DNA of 64,000 nucleotides, taken from positions 2,346,501-2,410,500 of the forward strand of contig NC_011071.1 in assembly GCF_000020665.1 (NCBI RefSeq), written 5' to 3'. The DNA comes from Stenotrophomonas maltophilia R551-3. Its GTDB lineage: Bacteria > Pseudomonadota > Gammaproteobacteria > Xanthomonadales > Xanthomonadaceae. The position numbers and the translations under genes were made by a program. The notes below the pieces were generated by a model that saw only the letters and a list, made by a program, of their open reading frames with translations, did no database searches and was not told where the DNA came from. Shown piece by piece: positions 57,716 through 64,000 of this stretch; position 1 is the first letter of the stretch; each line of letters opens with the position of its first letter.

Positions 57716-60145
57716 ATGACCCGCCCTGTTCCGCCCGCCGCGCTGCGCCGGCTGGCCCCCACCCTGCTCGCAGCCTGCCTGTGTGCGGCGCTGCCCGCCA
57801 CCGCGCAGACCGCTGCGTCCGCACCCGTCGAACTGCACCTGCCGGCCGGCCCGCTGCAGGCTTCGCTCACGACACTGGCGCGGCAGAGTGGCATCCAGCT
57901 GCTGTTCGCGGCCGACAGCGTGAGCGGCCGCAACGCGCCCGCACTCGACGGCCGCTACACCCCGCACGACGCCCTGCAGCGCCTGCTGGCCGGGCAAGGC
58001 CTGGCGATGCAGGAGCGCTCGCCGGGGGTGTTCGTGGTGAATGCCGCGCCGGCATCGCCCAAGCCCCGCGCTCCGGCCCGGGCCGCGTCATCGGCAGCGT
58101 CCCCGGCCACGACCACTTCGCTGGCCCGCGTCACGGTATCGGCCTCGACCGCGCGCATGCCGCAGGGTGAGACTGCGATGCCCAACACCATCACCGTGCT
58201 GACCCGCGAGGACATCGCGCAGCAGCTGGCGCTGGGCTCGGACGTCTCGCGCGTGCTGTCGGCGCAGATCCCGGCGTTTGCCCCGGCGCGCGAGAAGATG
58301 TCCAACTACGGCGAAACCATGCGTGGCCGCGGCATCCTGTACATGGTCGACGGCGTGCCGCAGTCGACGCCGCTGCGCGATGGCTCACGTGATTCGCACA
58401 CCATCGATCCGGCGATGATCGAACGCATCGAGGTCATCCACGGCGCCAACGCACTGCAGGGCATCGGCGGTACCGGTGGCATCGTCAACATCATCACCCG
58501 CAGCGCGCCCAGCGAGCCGGGCGCCTTCCTGCTCGATACCAACATCAGCTACAGCTCGGCGCTGCCCAGCCGCCGTGATGACAACGGCCAGCGCGGCTCG
58601 GCACTGGTCGGCGTGCGCGGCGAGCAGTTCGATCTGGTGGCCGGCCTGGCCTATGAGAAGCAGGGCCTGTACCACGACGGCGAGGGCCGTTCGATCGGTA
58701 CCAACGCCCAGGGCGAACTGATGGATTCGACCTCGTCGAACGTGTTCGCCAAGCTGGGCTGGAACATTGCCGAGGGCCACCGCCTGCAGCTGATGGCCAA
58801 CCGCTACGAGCTGCGCGGGCTGGACAACTACCTGGCGGTGAACGGTGATTACCGCACCGGTCGCCCAACCATTTCGGTGCCCGGCGATACCCCGCTGGAG
58901 CCGCCGATGAACCGCTCGCGTTCGTTGACGCTGGACTACAGCGCCGCCGACCTGCTCGGTGGCCGCTTCCAGGCGCAGGCCTTCGCGGTGGACTTCGAAG
59001 GCCGTTATGGCGCCAGCCAGTGGGATCCGTGGGGCAACACCGGCGCCAACGCCGCCTGGGACCAGACCCAGAACGAATCGGACAAGCGCGGCTTCAAGCT
59101 GACCCAGAGCTGGGCCCGCATCGCCGACACCACGCTGGACGTGACCCTGGGCCTGGACGGCCTGCGCGATCGCACCCACCAGGTGCTGCTGGCCAGCGGC
59201 ATGAACTGGGTACCGCAGACCACCTATCAAAGCCTGTCGCCGCTGCTGCAGCTGCACTGGTGGCCGACCGACCATCTGATGCTGTCCGGCGGCCTGCGCT
59301 ACGAAAAGGGCGAGCTGGAAGTAGGCGACTACACCACCCTACCCCGCTACGGCGCACGCAAGGTGGCTGGCGGCAAGCCGACCATGAGCGAGACCCTGCC
59401 CAACTTCGGCGCGGTCTGGTACATCAACGATCGCCTCAACGCCTACGCCTCGTATTCGGAAGGCTACACCGTGGCCGACGTCGGCCGCGTGCTGCGTGCG
59501 ATCAACCGCGACGGCCAGCGCGTGGACAATCTGATTGATCTGTCACCGGTGGTGTCGGACAACCGCGAGATCGGCCTGGAGTACGACGATGGCCGGTTCA
59601 GTGGTGACATCGCCTATTACACCTCTGAATCCAAGCTGGGCTCGGTGCTGATCTACGACCCGGGCATCGACGCCTATGCGGTGCAGCGCCAGGCCACCCG
59701 CGTGGAAGGCTTCGAAAGCAACCTGCGCCTGCACCTGGGCGACAGCCGGCTGGGCCTGGGTTATGCGCGCGCCAACGGCCGCTACGACGCCAACGTCGAC
59801 GGCCGCCTCGACAGCGACCTGGCTGGTGTGAACATCGCGCCGAACCGGCTGACCGCGTTCTGGGAGCAGAGCTGGACGCCGCAGCTGAGCACCCGCCTGC
59901 AGGCCAGCCACGCCTTCGACCGCGACTTCGACCTGCGTGGCGCGCGGGTGGCAGAGTTCAAGGGCTACACCACGCTGGACCTGGTGGCTCGCTACGTACT
60001 GGACAAGCACAGCTTCACCCTGGGCGTGCAGAACCTGGCGAACAAGCAGTACATCAGCTACTACTCGCAGACCACGCCGTCGAACCCGAGCTATTTCTCG
60101 GGCCGTGGCCGGGTGCTGACGCTGGGGTGGCAGTACCGGTACTGA
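57716..60145 (+). CDS. FecA-like TonB receptor with STN signalling domain
   Basis: The receptor has 809 residues. A signal peptide is followed by an STN (secretin/TonB N-terminal) domain at about residues 38-105 (LPAGPLQASLTTLARQSGIQ). A Pro/Ala linker, a plug (MIERIEVIHGANALQGIGGT) and a barrel ending RGRVLTLGWQYRY with a C-terminal aromatic follow. The STN domain lets the receptor report ligand binding to FecR. The substrate is unknown but is probably a ferric complex. The stop lies 95 bp before blaL1, with a hairpin between. Confidence 0.88.
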   Translation: MTRPVPPAALRRLAPTLLAACLCAALPATAQTAASAPVELHLPAGPLQASLTTLARQSGIQLLFAADSVSGRNAPALDGRYTPHDALQRLLAGQGLAMQERSPGVFVVNAAPASPKPRAPARAASSAASPATTTSLARVTVSASTARMPQGETAMPNTITVLTREDIAQQLALGSDVSRVLSAQIPAFAPAREKMSNYGETMRGRGILYMVDGVPQSTPLRDGSRDSHTIDPAMIERIEVIHGANALQGIGGTGGIVNIITRSAPSEPGAFLLDTNISYSSALPSRRDDNGQRGSALVGVRGEQFDLVAGLAYEKQGLYHDGEGRSIGTNAQGELMDSTSSNVFAKLGWNIAEGHRLQLMANRYELRGLDNYLAVNGDYRTGRPTISVPGDTPLEPPMNRSRSLTLDYSAADLLGGRFQAQAFAVDFEGRYGASQWDPWGNTGANAAWDQTQNESDKRGFKLTQSWARIADTTLDVTLGLDGLRDRTHQVLLASGMNWVPQTTYQSLSPLLQLHWWPTDHLMLSGGLRYEKGELEVGDYTTLPRYGARKVAGGKPTMSETLPNFGAVWYINDRLNAYASYSEGYTVADVGRVLRAINRDGQRVDNLIDLSPVVSDNREIGLEYDDGRFSGDIAYYTSESKLGSVLIYDPGIDAYAVQRQATRVEGFESNLRLHLGDSRLGLGYARANGRYDANVDGRLDSDLAGVNIAPNRLTAFWEQSWTPQLSTRLQASHAFDRDFDLRGARVAEFKGYTTLDLVARYVLDKHSFTLGVQNLANKQYISYYSQTTPSNPSYFSGRGRVLTLGWQYRY

Positions 60146-60191
60146 ACCATAGCGCCCTTATGGGAGCCATGAAATCTATGCGCGACGCGAT

Positions 60192-60225
60192 GAAGGAGGC
60201 CCATGCTAGTTTCTGGGCCTCCTTC
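60192..60225. terminator. 12-bp perfect hairpin just ahead of blaL1
   Basis: GAAGGAGGCCCA pairs perfectly with TGGGCCTCCTTC around a 10-nt loop, ending 15 bp before the blaL1 ATG. It has no U-tract. It could end fecA transcripts or form in the blaL1 leader. The left arm contains AAGGAGG. Confidence 0.6.
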
Positions 60226-60237
60226 AAACGGACGTGA

Positions 60238-61113
<876 letters not shown>

Positions 61114-61117
61114 TTCT

Positions 61118-61237
61118 GTAGAGTCGAGCTTGCTCGACTGAAGCAGAGCAGTCGAGCATCGCTCGACTCTACAAAAAAGCAAGTCGAGTGTGGGCTCGAC
61201 TCTACAAAGAGCAAGCCGAGCGTGGGCTAGGCTCTAC
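61118..61237. repeat. SMAG repeats, three to four units (GTAGAGTCGAGC type)
   Basis: An inverted pair (61118-61172) is followed by two further direct half-units ending CTCGACTCTAC (about 61205) and GGCTCTAC (61237). They lie between convergent blaL1 and the DUF411 gene, with short A-runs that may help termination. Confidence 0.78.
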
Positions 61238-61286
61238 ACAGGACGCGTGGAAGGGTGCCGGTCAATACCACCGGCACCCGTGACTG

Positions 61287-61826
61287 TCAGCCGCCCTGGC
61301 CGTGCTGCGCGAACGGCTCGGTGGTGCCATCGGTGCGCACCAGCTCGACGGTATACGGCTGCACGTAGCCGTCCGGCATTTCCATGCCCGGCGAACCGGC
61401 CGGCATGCCGGGTAGCACCAGCCCACGCGCCGCCGGACGTTCGGCCAGCAGTCGCTTGATGTCCTCGGCCGGGATGTGGCCTTCAACCACGTAACCACCG
61501 ATCTCGGCGGTGTGGCAGGACGCCTTGCCGACCGGCACACCCAGCCGGACCTTGATCGGGTTCATGTCATCGGTATCGCGCACATCCACCTGGAAGCCTT
61601 CGGCCTTCAGGTGGTCGACCCATATGCCGCAGCAGCCGCAGCTGGCGGTCTTGTGCACGATGGCGATGGGTAGTGCCGGATCCACCTGCGACGGGCTGGC
61701 CTTGATCGGTGCCGCCGGGGCTTGGCTGTCAACCGGCGCAGCAGGCGATTCTTCGGCAGCACGCGCGCAGGCGGTGGTGGCCAGCACGGTGCCCAGCAGC
61801 AGGCCGAGGGAGAGAGAGCGGTTCAT
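61287..61826 (-). CDS. DUF411-family periplasmic metal-binding protein
   Basis: The product has 179 residues and a lipoprotein-like signal (LGLLLGTVLATTACARA, possible lipobox Cys about residue 20). The DUF411 motif KTASCGCCGIWVDHLKAEGF is followed by VRLGVPVGKASCHTAEIGGY and the family end LPGMPAGSPGMEMPDG. DUF411 proteins are linked to copper and silver resistance. It follows a CopL-like gene on the same strand. Confidence 0.82.
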   Translation of the reverse strand: MNRSLSLGLLLGTVLATTACARAAEESPAAPVDSQAPAAPIKASPSQVDPALPIAIVHKTASCGCCGIWVDHLKAEGFQVDVRDTDDMNPIKVRLGVPVGKASCHTAEIGGYVVEGHIPAEDIKRLLAERPAARGLVLPGMPAGSPGMEMPDGYVQPYTVELVRTDGTTEPFAQHGQGG

Positions 61827-61942
61827 GGTGTTGATTCCTTTGCAGATGCGGGCAACGCGGCCCGCTGCCTGCGCATCGAAGGCACAGGCAGAGTCGAGAA
61901 TGAGTCGAGCAGCTACGGCAGGCGCTTGAGGCCTGCAGGGAA

Positions 61943-62278
61943 TCACACGATGGGCGGCCGTAGCGGATCCGGCATCGGCGGCGGTGCGCGTTGCTGGGCG
62001 CTGGCTGGCAAAGGCGCCTCACGCCAGGGTGACGCTGGCGTTCCGCTCAGGGTGGCCAGCATGCCGAGGCTGGCCGGCGGGCATTCGCACTCATTGCTCT
62101 GGCAGACCGTTGATGCTGCCTCGTCGCAGCATCCGGCCATGGCCGCCGAATGCGGTGCGGCGCAATGGTCCGCGCTGGACTGCGCCGCGTACGAGGATGA
62201 GGCAACCGCAAGCGCCGGTGCGTTCAGCACCAGGGCAAGGAGGAGCATCCATCGCAGCAGCAGGCCAGGCAGGTTCAC
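61943..62278 (-). CDS. CopL-like copper-responsive Cys/His-rich protein
   Basis: The product has 111 residues from a GTG at 62278. The N-terminus is hydrophobic (LPGLLLRWMLLLALVLNAPA), and the exported part has HCAAPHS, GCCDEAAS and CQSNECECPP, a Cys/His-rich pattern like Xanthomonas CopL. It ends PPPMPDPLRPPIV. A TTG at 62311 would extend it into the upstream gene. In xanthomonads CopL is needed for copper-induced expression; copAB are not seen here. Confidence 0.68.
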   Translation of the reverse strand: MNLPGLLLRWMLLLALVLNAPALAVASSSYAAQSSADHCAAPHSAAMAGCCDEAASTVCQSNECECPPASLGMLATLSGTPASPWREAPLPASAQQRAPPPMPDPLRPPIV

Positions 62279-62303
62279 CCGACGATGATAGCCGATGCGC
62301 GGG

Positions 62304-64000
62304 TCACGCAATCGCCGCCACCATTGCGCTCATCCGCACCGGGATCGACTTGGCCGCTGGGGTACCGCTGACCCGGTCGTAGTAGTCCAGCGGCAACAAC
62401 GGGTTCAGTTCCGGGTAGTAACCGGCCAGGGCGCCGCGCGGCATCGGGTAGTCCAGCACGGTCAGGCCTTCGATGCGCCGCTGCACGCCATCGCCGCTGA
62501 TCGTCTCCAGGCAGACCAACGCCTCCTTCTCCAGCCCGCGCGCCAGCCGGTCCTCGATGTTCATGAACAGCACCATGCGGTCGTTGTACACGCCGCGGTA
62601 GCGGTCGTTGTAGCTGTAGATGGTGGTGTTGTACTGGTCGTGCGAGCGCACCGTGGCCAACCGCAGCATCCCGGGATCGTCCACCGGCGCGTCCACGTCC
62701 AGGCCTGGCATCACCAGGATGTTGGCCTTACCGTTGGGCGTGGGCCACACCCGACGGCGCGGTGGAATGTCCAGGTGGAAGCCATGCGGCTGCTGGATCC
62801 GCTCGTTGAAGCCGGCGTAGATCTCCGGGTACACCGCCGCGATCAGCTCCCGGATGGGAGCGTAGTCATGCATGCACCCCGCCCAGTCGACCTTGCTGTG
62901 CGGCAATGTTGCCATCGCCATGCGGCAGACGATCTCGACCTCCGGGAGCACGTCCGTGCTGACCGGCTCGAGCACGCCGCGCGAAGCGGTCACGTTCGAC
63001 ATCGCGTCTTCGATGGTGACGAACTGCTCGCCGGCAGGCGTAACGATGCGCTCCGAACGCGCGACTACCGGCAGAATCAAGGCATCGCGGCCATGCACCA
63101 GGTGACCCCGATTGAGCTTGGTGGCGATGCCGACCGTCAGCTCCAGGCCGCGCATGGCCTCGTACGCGCGCGGCGTATCGGGCACGGCGTGGATGAAGTT
63201 GCCGCCCATACCGATGAACACCTTGGCGCTGCCGTCCAGCATCGCCTCGATCGATTCGACCACGTGATGACCGTGCTCGCGCGGCGGATCGAAGCCGAAC
63301 ACCCGCTGCACGCGATCCAGATAGGCCGGCTTGGGTTTCTCGTCGATGCCGACGGTACGGTCGCCCTGCACGTTGGAATGGCCACGGATCGGTCCGATGC
63401 CTGCGCCGGGCTTGCCGAAGTTGCCACGCAGCAACAGCAGGTTGGCCACCTGCTGCAGCAGGGTCGATCCATACTGATGCTGGGTCAGTCCCATGCCGTA
63501 GCAGATCACCGTGGCCTTGGAGCGGATGTAGATCTCGGCGCAGCGGCGGATCTGCGCCTGCGTGATGCCGGAGACCTGCACGATCTCGTTCCAGTCCTGT
63601 GCCATCACGTCCGCGCGCAGTGCGTCCAGGCCTACCGTGTGCTCAGCCAGGAAATCGTGGTCAAGCACGCGCTCGCCCTGCGCTTCGCGCTCGAACATCA
63701 CCTTCATCATGCCCTTGATCAGGGCCAGGTCGCCGCCGATGCGGATGTGCACGAACTCGCTGGTGATCTCGGTCGAACCGAACGTGGCCATCTGCACCAT
63801 GTCCTGCGGTTCGGCGAAACGGATCAGCGCGCGCTCGGGCATCGGATTGACCGCCACGATCGGGATGCCGCGTTTGCGCGCCTCGACAAGGTTGCTCATC
63901 ATCCGCGGCGAATTGGTGCCGGTGTTCTGGCCGATCACGAAGATCGCCTCGGCGTGCTCGAAATCCTGCAGCACGATGGTGCCCTTGCCCACGCCGATGG
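62304..64000 (-). CDS. FdhF/YdeP-family molybdopterin oxidoreductase (partial, 5' end outside)
   Basis: The last 565 residues are present; the frame runs off the right edge. FVIGQNTGTNSPRMMSNLVE, CYGMGLTQHQYGSTLLQQVA, GPIRGHSNVQGDRTVG and ATVRSHDQYNTTIYSYNDRY are marks of the FdhF/YdeP family, which binds bis-MGD cofactor. The N-terminal cluster region is not in view. YdeP relatives are linked to acid resistance, and the substrate is unclear. Confidence 0.85.
   Translation of the reverse strand, partial: IGVGKGTIVLQDFEHAEAIFVIGQNTGTNSPRMMSNLVEARKRGIPIVAVNPMPERALIRFAEPQDMVQMATFGSTEITSEFVHIRIGGDLALIKGMMKVMFEREAQGERVLDHDFLAEHTVGLDALRADVMAQDWNEIVQVSGITQAQIRRCAEIYIRSKATVICYGMGLTQHQYGSTLLQQVANLLLLRGNFGKPGAGIGPIRGHSNVQGDRTVGIDEKPKPAYLDRVQRVFGFDPPREHGHHVVESIEAMLDGSAKVFIGMGGNFIHAVPDTPRAYEAMRGLELTVGIATKLNRGHLVHGRDALILPVVARSERIVTPAGEQFVTIEDAMSNVTASRGVLEPVSTDVLPEVEIVCRMAMATLPHSKVDWAGCMHDYAPIRELIAAVYPEIYAGFNERIQQPHGFHLDIPPRRRVWPTPNGKANILVMPGLDVDAPVDDPGMLRLATVRSHDQYNTTIYSYNDRYRGVYNDRMVLFMNIEDRLARGLEKEALVCLETISGDGVQRRIEGLTVLDYPMPRGALAGYYPELNPLLPLDYYDRVSGTPAAKSIPVRMSAMVAAIA

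Noticed and set aside
61118..61237. CRISPR-like short repeats
   Set aside because: Units are palindromic GTAG elements with no regular unique spacers and no cas genes; they are SMAG repeats.

Overview
The window is high-GC DNA with short palindromic GTAG repeats of the SMAG type in many intergenic gaps, and it carries blaL1, the chromosomal L1 metallo-beta-lactamase of Stenotrophomonas. These point to the chromosome of a Stenotrophomonas maltophilia-complex bacterium. I see no tRNA, rRNA, CRISPR array, IS element or prophage.

Layout. (a) 1-4512: most of a Fap-type functional-amyloid secretion operon (end of one secreted protein, repeat-bearing amyloid subunit, C39 peptidase, FapE-like protein, FapF-like outer-membrane pore). 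(b) 4701-13223: an R-body (Reb) locus. It has an amidoligase-like enzyme, a Nudix protein with a large insertion, four near-identical RebB proteins, three diverged RebB-like proteins, two proteins of unknown function, and a convergent AraC-type regulator with a degenerate sigma54-type AAA domain. Two promoters in the locus share an ungapped element, which suggests co-regulation. (c) 13744-16510: a YdjI/YdjG/YdjH-like SPFH, zinc-ribbon and small membrane protein operon. (d) 16613-20583: a TonB receptor and periplasmic tyrosine phosphatase operon with a divergent TetR and a visible operator. (e) 20654-24496: a protease-inhibitor-like protein, an unknown membrane protein and a GAF/PAS/GGDEF diguanylate cyclase. 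(f) 24574-31490: MacAB, a membrane protein, a BaeSR-like two-component system and an ABC transmembrane domain without ATPase. Three promoters here carry TCTCCA repeats at 11-bp steps, probably the box of the local response regulator. (g) 31751-42417: two related TetR/TonB siderophore-receptor loci with a shared operator-like 12-mer. One has a siderophore-interacting reductase and a DUF3649/PepSY/DUF3325 module. A YcaQ-like DNA glycosylase lies between them. (h) 42485-45572: a compact class III lanthipeptide cluster, with a LanKC synthetase and a 41-residue precursor too short for routine gene calling. (i) 45631-54508: TraX, proline iminopeptidase, an EF-hand lipoprotein, a magnesium locus (MgtL-like leader peptide, small protein, MgtA, MgtC), a FixLJ-like pair and DUF1697. 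(j) 54620-64000: LtrA, a FecI/FecR/FecA-like iron-signalling set, blaL1, a DUF411/CopL metal pair and the C-terminal part of an FdhF/YdeP-family molybdoenzyme.

The most novel parts are the R-body locus with its amidoligase/Nudix pair and paired promoters, the lanthipeptide cluster whose precursor has Cys upstream of Ser, the 11-bp-repeat regulon around MacAB, and the Asp-Pro leader peptide ahead of mgtA. Functions come from motif recognition by eye; no database search was possible.
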